In this document: positions 23,280 through 33,485 of the stretch, one piece after another
Position numbering within the stretch: the first letter of the stretch is position 1
Layout of the letters: the number at the start of each line of letters is the position of its first letter
NCBI RefSeq assembly: GCF_964340395.1
Contig: NC_135565.1
Coordinates: 23,500,929-23,564,928 of the forward strand
Reading direction: 5' to 3'
Length of the DNA stretch: 64,000 bases
Source of the DNA: Glandiceps talaboti
Taxonomy: Eukaryota; Hemichordata; Enteropneusta; Spengelidae
Notes under the pieces: model-generated
Databases searched by the model: none
What the model was told of the DNA's origin: nothing
What the model saw: only the letters and a program-made list of their open reading frames with translations
Translations under genes and position numbers: made by a program

Positions 23280-24260
23280 TTAATCTACCCACTTCATACT
23301 CAAGATATTCTAGCGACCAGATTGGTGTCATAATCTACTGCTAAAAAAAAACAGATGGCAGGTACACTTACTTGTATTGCATCTTCTTTTCATCACATTA
23401 AAAAAATTTCCATTCAAATTAAAAGTAATACTTAGCCAGAAAAATAATGTCACAAATCACCATTTTGTGCAAGTTTTACAAAATGTGTCAGGTAGAAAAT
23501 GTTTAGTCTGATTATGTTGCTATTCTATTGAAATGCAAGAGATTAGATTAGTGTCGTAATCAACTATAACTTGGCAAGTGGCAATGGCACAATTATTTGG
23601 CATTTTTTTGTCTCTAAATTAACAAGTTAATTTTGCTTGTTTTCAAAATAAAAACAATACTTACTTACTTAGAATTTACTAATGTCACAATGTATACTGC
23701 TATTTTTAAATGTACCACTCTATAACAGTTTGACAAAATGTTTGGTCTGACAGTCCTTATTCAAAGTCTACAGAATAACTCAGAATTGTAATCCATTGTT
23801 AATAGGTAGGTGATGGAGACTAAATTATGTCCACATCTTATTTGCACTAAATTTACTAAATTGCATTTATGAATGAAAACCAACACAAAGTGTGAAATGT
23901 CATTTTCAAAAGCATCACTTTGTACAAGTTAGACCAAAAAGTGCAAATTTTAAGTGATAAGAGTATTGTTTTGTTTTGCACCTCTATTCAAACTCAATGA
24001 CTTAGGGCCTTCAACAAATTTACAATATGCATGAAGCAGGTAGCAGTACACGATTGCATTATTTTCACAGAACTAAAAAATACACACTTTCTGGTTTGGA
24101 AAGTACTCAACCCAGAACTCAGTATTACCAAGTATAATGTACAAATGTTCAAATACATCACACAATTTGCTATCTATGTCTAGTACATGTGTTAATTCCA
24201 GAAAATGTTTGTCTTCAACCAACTTCACAAGAATGTTTTGAAACATTGTCACCTATAAAG
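23280..24260. repeat. decayed ~230-bp satellite, about four to five units
   Basis: Landmarks spaced 226, 237 and 232 bp: gattggtgtcataatctact (23320), gattagtgtcgtaatcaact (23546), gaattgtaatccattgtt (23783) and caaatttacaatatgcatga (24015), each followed by a gca(a)gtggca/gaagcaggtag-like block. A second landmark, ac(c/t)attttgtgcaagtttta-like, recurs near 23460, 23714 and 23914. Old, low-identity array. Confidence 0.65.
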
Positions 24261-24283
24261 TGGTCACACTTTACGTAACAAAG

Positions 24284-25782
24284 TGTGTGTGACAATCATA
24301 GCCCATCCCCTAACTATGTGTATTCAACTAAACTTTTTGTGTGTACAAATCGTAGGCCATCCCCTAACTATGTATATTAAACTAAACTTTTTGTGTGTGC
24401 AAATCGTAGGCCATCCCCTAACTACATTTGTATGTGTATTCAACTAAACTTTTTGTGTGTACAAATCGTAGGCCATCCCCTAACTATGTGTATACAACTA
24501 AACTTTTTGTGTGTACAAATCATAGGCCATCCCCTAACTATGTGTATACAACTAAACTTTTTGTGTGTACAAATCGTAGGCCATCCCCTAACTATGTATA
24601 TTAAACTAAACTTTTTGTGTGTGCAAATCGTAGGCCATCCCCTAACTATGTGTATACAACTAAACTTTTTGTGTGTACAAATCGTAGGCCATCCCCTAAC
24701 TATGTATATTAAACTAAACTTTTTGTGTGTGCAAATCGTAGGCCATCCCCTAACTACATTTGTATGTGTATTCAACTAAACTTTTTGTGTGTACAAATCG
24801 TAGGCCATCCCCTAACTATGTGTATACAACTAAACTTTTTGTGTGTACAAATCATAGGCCATCCCCTAACTATGTGTATACAACTAAACTTTTTGTGTGT
24901 ACAAATCGTAGGCCATCCCCTAACTATGTATATTAAACTAAACTTTTTGTGTGTACAAATCGTAGGCCATCCCCTAACTATGTATATTAAACTAAACTTT
25001 TTGTGTGTGCAAATCGTAGGCCATCCCCTAACTATGTGTATACAACTAAACTTTTTGTGTGTGCAAATCATAGGCCATCCCTTAACTATGTATATTAAAC
25101 TAAACTTTTTGTGTGTGCAAATCATAGGCCATCCCCCTAACTATGTATATTAAACTAAACTTTTTGTGTGTACAAATCATAGGCCATCCCCTAACTATGT
25201 ATATTAAACTAAACTTTTTGTGTGTGCAAATCGTAGGCCATCCCCTAACTATGTATATTAAACTAAACTTTTTGTGTGTGCAAATCGTAGGCCATCCCCT
25301 AACTAGGTGTATTAAACTAAACTTTTTGTGTGTGCAAATCATAGGCCATCCCCTAACTATGTATATTAAACTAAACTTTTTGTGTGTGCAAATCATAGGC
25401 CATCCCCTAACTATGTAAATTAAACTAAACTTTTTGTGTGTGCAAATCATAGGCCATCCCCTAACTACATTTGTATGTGTATTCAACTAAACTTTTTGTG
25501 TGTGCAAATCATAGGCCATCCCCTAACTATGTATATTAAACTAAACTTTTTGTGTGTGCAAATCATAGGCCATCCCCCTAACTATGTGTATTCAACTAAA
25601 CTTTTTGTGTGTGCAAATCATAGGCCATCCCCTAACTATGTATATTAAACTAAACTTTTTGTGTGTGCAAATCGTAGGCCATCCCCTAACTATGTGTATT
25701 CAACTAAACTTTTTGTGTGTGCAAATCGTAGGCCATCCCCTAACTATGTGTATTAAACTAAACTTTTTGTGTGTGCAAATCC
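24284..25782. repeat. 54-bp minisatellite, about 27 copies, with higher-order repeat
   Basis: Unit contains taggccatcccctaactatg and aactaaactttttgtgtgtg. Some units carry an 8-bp longer form (actacatttgtatgtgtatt). A block of five 54-bp units plus one 62-bp unit (332 bp) is duplicated: the long form begins its next cycle at 24430, 24762 and again near 25470. Period 54 keeps frames open on both strands; none is a credible gene. Confidence 0.98.
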
Positions 25783-26141
25783 AACTAAGAGCTTCCACCA
25801 GTCACCAATGTAGCTGTAATCGTAAGCCAGGGACCACATAATTAATATATGCAGCGTTTTAATTGGGCTACCTTTAGGGACAATTGCATAATGTCACACA
25901 AGCTCAATAAACAAACTTCTGGTGGCAATGTAATTGCTAAACTTCATTTTTGTACTTCTAACCAAATTTTAAAAACTTTCAAGCCTTCAATGGTAAAAGG
26001 TTCTGTATTTACTACTGAGATGTTGATAAGTTTATTTCTAATGTGAGATACAGTGCTGGTTTTCTGGTTAATATTTTAATGTGTTTTTACATTGTATCAA
26101 TTGTAGTTATTGGACTGCTACAATTTTCACTATGACTATAA
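25783..26141. other. unassigned stretch
   Basis: Unique-looking spacer between the 54-bp array and the tetranucleotide tract. Confidence 0.5.
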
Positions 26142-26143
26142 CC

Positions 26144-26214
<71 letters not shown>

Positions 26215-26369
26215 CATCCATCCATCCATCCATCCATCCATCCATCGATCCATCCATCCATCCATCCATCCATCCATCCATCCATCCATCATCCATCGAT
26301 CGATCGATCGATCCATCCATCCATCCATCCATCCATCCATCCATCCATCTATCTATCTATCTGTCTATA
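26142..26369. repeat. compound ATCT / ATCC / ATCG microsatellite
   Basis: (ATCT)n to about 26213, then (ATCC)n with single ATCG units and one register slip near 26288, a short (GATC)-type run at 26297-26311, more (ATCC)n and a final ATCT run. Ordered blocks show point mutation followed by expansion. Confidence 0.98.
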
Positions 26370-26884
26370 CCATAGTTAAACATGTAGTTTTCACACTTTT
26401 AAAGGGAAGAGGGTGGGTTTTTCCTAAATGAACAAAGTTTGTTAATTAAGCTTGTGTGATGTTGTGTGATTGTCAAGTTAGTAGTTTGACATTTTTGATA
26501 TTACCCTGTTATGTTTAATTATCTAATCTATTGTCTAGTTTTAATCTACACGGTCCTGTTAAAGTGCACAGATAAACAATAGATTGACTTCAATAAATAG
26601 TCTCATCCCAGCTATCTGTACAGATGACACTGACTGGCTTCACTCCACTTATAGTCCTGTAACAATGGAAGCTGATTTCAATCCATCCAGTGTGTCTTGA
26701 TAACAATTGCTAGATGACGTTTGGAGTGGACATCGATTACCTGTGATAACAGTAATTACTGGTGACACTGCTGTACATTGTCAGGATGTCAACAACAATG
26801 CCTATTGTTATATCTGTCCATGGGGTATCTTTCACTCATCCATTAGTTAATAACTGTATAATTGCACCAAGAAGGTTTTGGTTC
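26370..26884. other. unassigned stretch
   Basis: No array, RNA gene or coding sequence supported. Confidence 0.5.
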
Positions 26885-27256
26885 TGAAACCACTGACTTA
26901 CAATCACAAAGTCTGTAAGTGCATGATACACTTTGAATGGGTGGATGTCGTAGCATACCTTATTCTGATGTGATAAGTGATACACTTGATTAGATCTATG
27001 TCTTAGCCAGTCTTTTGACGTGATTTAAGTGATGCTACCAATGTCATTTTTATCATCCATGACACTGTAACTTGGTTGCATCTATGTGGGTTCTGACTGA
27101 CTGCTGACTTGCAATCAACAAAGTCTACCAGCACACAATAGACTCTGACTGGGTCTATGGCCTACATCCTGATGTGATGGGTGACTGGGTCTTTGGGCTA
27201 CATCCTGATGTGATGGGTGACTGGGTCTATGGGCTACATTCTGATGTGATGGGTGA
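26885..27256. repeat. decayed ~210-bp duplication carrying a 36-bp x3 array
   Basis: 26885-26990 and 27092-27200 share ordered blocks (actgactt(a/g)caatca, aaagtct, ttctgatgtgat / atcctgatgtgat). In the second copy the block gactgggtctatgg..gatgtgatgggt is amplified to three 36-bp units starting at 27147, 27183 and 27219. Shows a young minisatellite arising inside an old duplicate. Confidence 0.75.
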
Positions 27257-27374
27257 CTCACAAATGATGTTGTCACAGAGTCACTCAATATTATCTAAGT
27301 CGAGATCTGCAGCCCAGAATCTATGCTATAAATTGGCCACTTCTTTTTCTCCACAATATAAGTCTATTGCCACT

Positions 27375-27520
27375 GACATGCAGTGTTCAACACTGTCAAG
27401 TTATAGTAACTACATGTACAACTTTATATATATACTGGTATTTAAACTCCGACATGCAGTGTTCAACACTGTCAAGTTATAGTAACTACATGTACATCTT
27501 TATATTAGGTATTTAAACCC
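27375..27520. repeat. 76-bp tandem duplication
   Basis: gacatgcagtgttcaacact begins copies at 27375 and 27451; the second also runs through tagtaactacatgtac. Contains the hairpin AGTGTT-C-AACACT. Confidence 0.94.
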
Positions 27521-27521
27521 C

Positions 27522-27560
27522 ATGGTTTGAATCCCTGGTTCTCTAATTATCTTATTATAG
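27522..27560 (+). repeat. dispersed repeat fragment with B-box-like motif
   Basis: atggtttgaatccctggttc followed by tctaattatcttatta: a shortened member of the family at 22291-22560. ggtttgaatcc (27524-27534) resembles the RNA polymerase III B box. Confidence 0.5.
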
Positions 27561-27714
27561 TGACACCATAAGTCAAAGATGTTCCTGACCATGTATTTCT
27601 CACCCAAAGTTTGATCCAACTCTGACATGGGCCTCTAAGTCTAAGATTTCATCAAACAAACCTATGAGTATATCAAGTGATTGTTGTCCAGTATACGTTC
27701 ATGTAGACTGTCAC

Positions 27715-27945
27715 AGTCATTCATGCCTTTTTTGCTACTTTTTATACAAAACTAAAGTTGTCGCCTTGCTCTGATCCGGAGCAATATACTATAACCATGT
27801 ACTGATAGCAACAGTGAGTGCCATAGGGATGAGCTCATGCGTCCGGCACTCGCTGTTCCTATCAGTACACATTAGTATTCAGTGCTATGGAGCGTGGCAA
27901 CGACTTTGTTTTAGATGAATCGTAGCAAAAAAGACATGAACGACT
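27715..27945. mobile_element. MITE-like fold-back, arms over 100 bp
   Basis: 27715-27822 and 27845-27945 are reverse complements along their whole length (about four fifths identical by eye, with small gaps). Strongest blocks are cttttttgctac, gtactgata and gagtgcc against their complements. The 22-bp centre contains the palindrome atgagctcat. No open frame of note. Outer flanks share tagac/tagtc-tatcacagt-like sequence, which could be an insertion footprint. The transcript would form one long hairpin. Confidence 0.88.
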
Positions 27946-28034
27946 AATGTTCATGCCACACTAGTCTATCACAGTATTCCGGCAAATCGGGGCTACCACT
28001 TACACCATGGTTTTGAAGCCTGATAGAGCTGCAT

Positions 28035-28077
28035 GAACAACACAACACAAGACAACACAATTAACACAACACAACAC
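28035..28077. repeat. ACAAC-type short repeat
   Basis: Run of acaac/acaca blocks, imperfect. Confidence 0.8.
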
Positions 28078-28220
28078 CATGTATGTTAATTACAGTCTAA
28101 TGGTCTAGTTGTTTATGATTTTCAAGTTGACTGACTATTTGAACAAAATTTACATGAATTCTGAGTTCTTGAAATTTGCCCTCAGTGTTATAAATATTGA
28201 TTAGTTTTAGATGGCCACCC

Positions 28221-28335
28221 ATCAGGGTTATTTAGTAAACCTAATTGACTAGCAGTTACTTATAACAGCTTTTATATCAGGGTTATTTAGTAAACCTAAT
28301 TGACTAGCAGTTATAATACTTATAACAGCTTTCAC
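28221..28335. repeat. 54-bp tandem duplication
   Basis: atcagggttatttagtaaac begins copies at 28221 and 28275; the second has a short insertion (ataata) before cttataacagctt. Confidence 0.93.
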
Positions 28336-28812
28336 TTAATAGCTGAATGAGACTACCATTAAACTTATACAAACATCAACACATTTATTGCTGTAATGTG
28401 TATGTGTGTGTGTATAACTGGTTCTCAGTGACCATGGCAAGTACTTGACAATAATGTCAATTTCTTTTTGATTACAAATAAGGCAATTTAATACAAGCAG
28501 TGACAGCTAAAACTTCAAATACCTCAAGTAAAAGTTTTTGATAGTTAATGGATAATTGTTTGCAATCTCGTTACTTCTAAGTTTAACAAGTTTATGTTTG
28601 GAACAAGTTAACTTTACAATATTTTAACAACACAGAATGAATGTTTTTTTCATTTGAATAATTTATATGTTGTGCTCTGCAATTTGTCTGATATAAGATA
28701 CAAAAATAATACAAAACAACCTAAGCTGGTTCATATCTTCATTTTAACTTAAGTTTACAGAATTCCTATAAGTTTGTGAAGAACATTGACAACAAACTAA
28801 TCTAATTAATCC
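28336..28812. other. unassigned AT-rich stretch
   Basis: Nothing supported except a short (TG)n near 28399-28412. Confidence 0.5.
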
Positions 28813-28956
28813 AATCTGATGTAGGAATATGGCTTGATTTGGTTATTTACCATTCTCTTCCTAGGAAGAAAGAGATCACTCCAGGAACAACAAAATAAAA
28901 AACACCACTAAATAAAGAGGTAATAAAGAAATAAAGTCATATTCCTACATCAAATT
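28813..28956. mobile_element. fold-back element, ~38-bp inverted arms
   Basis: The core tgatgtaggaatatg (28817-28831) is perfectly complementary to 28938-28952. Weaker pairing continues inward (ggcttgatttggttatt against its partner at 28920-28937) and a few bases outward. The loop is about 68 bp. MITE-like; no flanking duplication resolved. Confidence 0.65.
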
Positions 28957-29247
28957 TTAATCAGATTGTATTCCCAACTTAAATCCAGGAAGAAATATTT
29001 ACATCAAATTGAAACTGAATCATGTTACCAACCCAGTATATCAGATTGGTGAACAAGTCCACAGGTATAGATGAAAGCTTCCATTTTGATTTCACTACAT
29101 ATCTATTGTGTGTAGTGTTTCAGTTCTATGTTGATACACTGTGTAACTTACACAGATGAGCTTACATCAATCAATTGAAACTTACCTGTAATCCAGTGAT
29201 CACCAATTTTTAATTGAGAAGAATAAGTTTTTAAAAACTTGTAAAGA

Positions 29248-29469
29248 ATGGCTAAAGTTCACCGTAACTTTGGCTTTATACTTGTTTGTTCACTGTGGTT
29301 ATATTTGACTGCCTTCATAACATGTTTTGATGTAAATAGATCCAGTATTCTTTGTAAGAGTCGATTACAGTACATGTATCATGTGACTTGTATTAAACCT
29401 ATTAAGTTCACATTAGCTACCCCAAATAACACAATGGCAAATAGGACATTTATTAAAACAAATGGTTGA
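29248..29469 (+). CDS. weak candidate: short ORF with signal-peptide-like start
   Basis: ATG at 29248 sits in a good animal initiation context (A at -3, G at +4). The first 28 or so codons read as a basic stretch (MAKVHRNFG) followed by a hydrophobic core (FILVCSLWLYLTAFITC), as in a secretion signal. The rest, to a stop at 29467-29469, is unremarkable. A donor-like ctttgtaaga occurs near 29350, so a first coding exon ending there is conceivable. No domain, partner exon or promoter is recognised. Chance hydrophobic runs are common in AT-rich DNA, so this is more likely false than true. Confidence 0.15.
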   Translation: MAKVHRNFGFILVCSLWLYLTAFITCFDVNRSSILCKSRLQYMYHVTCIKPIKFTLATPNNTMANRTFIKTNG

Positions 29470-30901
29470 TAGTTTCCTTCTGATTTTAATTGTCATTTCG
29501 GTCATTCATGAATGTTAAAAAGTACAAAGCATCACCATTATGTACAACAAATCATTTTGAAGGCGGTATGATCAGAAACACAAAAAATAAAAGGGTCACC
29601 TTTAATGACCTTTGTGGGTTTTTTCCTTACAAACAATAAATGTTTAATTGTGTGTTCTCTTTGTCTATTAGTTGAGAGTGTTATTACAATGTCTATTGTT
29701 GTCACATGACCTTGTGCGGTAGGTCCATTTCAGGAGAACAGCGGTTTGCTTTTAGTGAACAACTACATTTTAACAATTTTCTTAAAAGTGTCTGACTGAC
29801 CTTTCAATAACAATTTCCTGCCACTTTGATTCTAAATTACAATCTGTACAAAATCTTTCAAAAATTGTTTACTTTTTAATTTCTTTGTCTGTAATTTTAG
29901 ATCACTACACACCAGTTTACCTAAATAAACTGGTTCAAAATTAAATTAATGCAAAATTTGACAAAACATTGCTATTTTATCTGAAACGTTATCACCTCAT
30001 GATGAAAAGCAATTAGTCATTAATGCTAGTATAGAGTCCATAGTTTCATTGTCATTCAGGGTCAGTTTTAAAGTTGAATAGCTGCTATTAGAAAGTTATC
30101 AGGTGATATATACACGTCTTTTAAGTGTGGAACTTTGACATGGTGTATTGCTACCTACATTTCATACAAAAATCTGAATGCAAACATTTCAAACTTACCA
30201 ACAATTCTGATGATTTTTAAATCTATTTTGGAACAAGAAGATAAAGACTGCTGTAGAAACTGTCATTAAAATTCATGTAGAAATACTAAGAAAACATTAA
30301 TCCATCTAAGAAGAATTTTATGAAGAATGAGAAATACCTTTGGTATAATAATCAAACTTCTGGATACAAGTGGGTAATACACTTCATTGGTGCAAGCTTA
30401 TCTGTTGCCATGGTAGCATGACTCGTAATTTCCCTCAAACTGAACTGCCCTTGCAAGAATGGTACAAGCAAACAAGGCTAGTCTAGTCACCAAGTCGGTC
30501 AGTCATACAAGAACACCAGCTAACTCATATACATGACTTTAACAAGTTTGTAGGCATGTACTTTTATTCAGATAGTCTCAGATCTTTTGTTAGTTCAGGT
30601 GTCTAAGATGAAAATATTTGCCAATTCTCTGTGGAATTCCAAAACTGATTAGAGTACAAGGGAAGGTTGTATAGAATCATTGAACAATACCATTATAGTA
30701 CAATGTAGTATCTCTGTCTGTACGTTGGTGTGTGTGTATGTGTGTGGTACAAGGACAACAATATACAAAGTCTTGACAAGTCACAAAAGATTGTCTCTAT
30801 TTTCCTTGTTTTGACTTGAAATAGCGGTATCTTTAATGTGAAATCGACGGAAGTAGTTATCTTTGTAGCAATTTTCTAGTTTCATTTTTTTTATGTTGTT
30901 A
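29470..30901. other. unassigned AT-rich stretch
   Basis: No array, RNA gene or recognisable coding sequence. A short (TG)n lies near 30729-30745. Confidence 0.5.
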
Positions 30902-31280
30902 GCACAGATGTAGTTAAATTGTGTCTGCAGTTAGTACCAAATCGGATGTAGTTAAATTCTGTCTGCAGTTAGTACAGATGTAGTTAAATTCTGTCTGCAG
31001 TTAGCACAGATGTAGTTAAATTCTGTCTGCAGTTAGCACAGATGTAGTTAAATTCGGTCTGCAGATAGTACCAATCGATGTAGTTAAATTCTGTCTGCAG
31101 TTTAAGTACCGAATCGGATGTAGTTAAATTCTGTCTTCGAGTTAGTACCGATGTAGTTAAATTCTGTCTGCAGTTAGTACCGATGTAGTTAAATTCTGTC
31201 TGCAGTTAGTACAGATGTAGTTAAATTCTGTCTGCAGTTAGTACCGATGTAGTTAAATTGTCTGCAGTTAGTACCGATGT
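30902..31280. repeat. ~32-bp minisatellite, about 11 copies
   Basis: Unit gatgtagttaaattctgtct then gcagttagtacc. Length varies from about 28 to 38 bp because of small indels at the unit joints (accaaatcg, accgaatcg, acc). Nearly every unit has CTGCAG. Confidence 0.95.
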
Positions 31281-31480
31281 TATAGATTTTCTATAAAAGA
31301 AGAAAAGAAAATGTACCTCATGTCTGCTTGTTACAAATCACTAACTAAAAGAGGATTTTATACTGTTATGCCAAAGGCAAATTTTCCTTCTGAAATCTTA
31401 TGCTTCTGTTTCCCCCAACCTCTGTAGATTTAATCATTCTAATAGCATGCCATGGGTCAGAACTAAGCTCTATCAGATCT

Positions 31481-32266
31481 GACATTTACTGTTAGACACA
31501 AGATACCCTGGATATACAGTCTATATTTCTATGATATGACATTTACTGTTAGTAGACACAAGATACCCTGGATATCATACAGTCTATATTTCTATGATAT
31601 GACATTTACTGTTAGTAGACACAAGATACCCTGGATATCATACAGTCTATATTTCTCTGATATGACATTTACTGTTAGTAGGCACAAGGTACCCTGGATA
31701 TTCAGTCTATATTTCTCTGATATGACATTTACTGTTAGTAGGCACAAGGTACCCTGGATATTCAGTCTATATTTCTCTGATATGACATTTACTGTTAGTA
31801 GGCACAAGATACCCTGGATATACAGTCTATATTTCTCTGATATGACATTTACTGTTAGTAGACACAAGATACCCTGGATATCATACAGTCTATATTTCTA
31901 TGATATGACATTTACTGTTAGTAGACACAAGATACCCTGGATATCATACAGTCTATATTTCTCTGATATGACATTTACTGTTAGTAGGCACAAGGTACCC
32001 TGGATATTCAGTCTATATTTCTCTGATATGACATTTACTGTTAGTAGGCACAAGATACCCTGGATATTCAGTCTATATTTCTATGATATGACATTTACTG
32101 TTAGTAGGCACAAGGTACCCTGGATATTCAGTCTATATTTCTCTGATATGACATTTACTGTTAGTAGACACAAGATACCCTGGATATCATACAGTCTATA
32201 TTTCTATGATATGACATTTACTGTTAGTAGACACAAGATACCCTGGATATCATACAGTCTATATCA
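31481..32266. repeat. 57/60/63-bp minisatellite, about 13 copies
   Basis: Unit begins gacatttactgttagtag and contains acaagataccctggatat. Two length classes: 63 bp (ggatatcatacag) and 60 bp (ggata-tacag or ggata-ttcag); the first unit is 57 bp. All indels are multiples of three, so a plus-strand frame of 292 codons stays open to 32414. Differences between units look random with respect to that frame. Confidence 0.97.
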
Positions 32267-32800
32267 CTATATTTGTAAGACATTTTGGCAAACTAAGAGT
32301 ATCGTAATTATTTTGGGAATGTGTTTCATCACTACTGCAAAATGGATTGATGGTTTTGCCATGATTCTTTACTGTATAGACTGCAATGAAACATTTGATT
32401 TCACTGAACTATGAAAAAATTATACTGTATTGAGAAACAAGGTTATCTTTTTAAAAAGAAAAGACAATAAACAATGAAAACAAGAAAACAAGAAAACAAA
32501 ACAACAACAAAACACTGCTGCAATTTTCATACAAGGCATAAGATACATAATAATTATAGTCTGCCAGGATGCACAGACTTTCACAATGTATGTACTACAT
32601 CTGACAACTTAGTGTTACTCTGTGTTTGCAAAACAGACAGAGTTTACTGCTGCTATAAAGTGGCTTGTTTGTTTTTACCTATGATCAGTGAAACATTTGA
32701 TTTCAACAACAATTTTCTTGGAAAGCATTTATTGTAAGAAACAGCCTGGATACACAGACTATCAAAGATGTCTGTACTACATTCAGAAGACTAGAATAAT
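32267..32800. repeat. decayed ~180-bp duplication
   Basis: gccaggatgcacagactttc (32564) and gcctggatacacagactatc (32744), each followed by a tgt(a/c)tgtactaca-type block. Gaaacatttgatttca occurs near 32387 and 32690. The ctggata..caga/cagtcta sequence also echoes the unit of the adjacent 60/63-bp array. Confidence 0.5.
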
Positions 32801-33024
32801 CATTTTGCTTTTTCAAAAGAAGCAAGGAGTATATTTAAATATTGTATGAATGATTCCTTGTATTTTACAACATAGCTGTACTATAGACTATAGTCAAATA
32901 CTGCTTGATGTCATTCATCTAATGTTTATACAGATTTTACATATGACACAAATAATCATTATATATTCTTCTTTTTAGTTTTTTTAAATTGATAATTGTG
33001 TTATTTATCTCATAATATATCAAG

Positions 33025-33064
33025 ATGGAGAGCAAAAACATGTCAGACAGCAGCAACAAGCAAG
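33025..33064 (+). CDS. candidate first coding exon (13 codons)
   Basis: ATG at 33025 (context caagATGG: A at -3 and G at +4) opens a hydrophilic peptide MESKNMSDSSNKQ that runs into a good donor, CAAG/GTGAAG, at 33064/33065. A pyrimidine-rich acceptor (attcttctttttag, AG at 32977-32978) lies upstream, so an 86-nt exon 32979-33064 is possible. Codon choice is G+C-richer than the surrounding DNA. Without splicing the frame would stop at 33118-33120. I can find no convincing partner exon in the window. It is the best exon-like signal here but remains weak. Confidence 0.2.
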
Positions 33065-33299
33065 GTGAAGATTTCTTTAAATATACTATAGAGGGCGCTG
33101 TTGTTGAAAAAAAACCTTGATGTTACCATTTGTAGTCACAAATATCGGAGTTCTGATTGACTATAAGGAATGTGAGTAAATGTGAACTTTGGCAATAAAT
33201 ATCAGAGTCAAATTTTACATAAAATTAAAATAATCATTGACACTAAACTCTAATATTCATATTCTATGTATACAGGTAGCTAGGTTTTGTTGACAGTGA

Positions 33300-33485
33300 C
33301 AATGTTCTAAGATCACATAATATGATATGCAACCTTAACCGGTAGCAGTAAATGAAATATGAAACATTGATAAACATAATGTGATATGCACAGATCAGAT
33401 AATAGCATGTATTATAGTAAAACCATTGGCAGTAAATACAATATGAAACTTTCTGATAAAAATGATGTGATATACTAGTATTTTA
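33300..33485. repeat. decayed ~84-bp repeat, two to three units
   Basis: cagtaaatgaaatatgaaac (33346) and cagtaaatacaatatgaaac (33430), each followed by tgataaa.at(a/g)atgtgatat. A partial unit (acataatatgatatgcaacc) lies at about 33315. Confidence 0.75.

Noticed and set aside
24393-25841. Overlapping sense and antisense frames of 85-142 codons
   Set aside because: Same reason: a stop-free 54-bp unit read on both strands; no leader, domain or codon pattern.
26081-26431. 116-codon frame rich in Ile-His-Pro-Ser
   Set aside because: Translation of the ATCT/ATCC tract.
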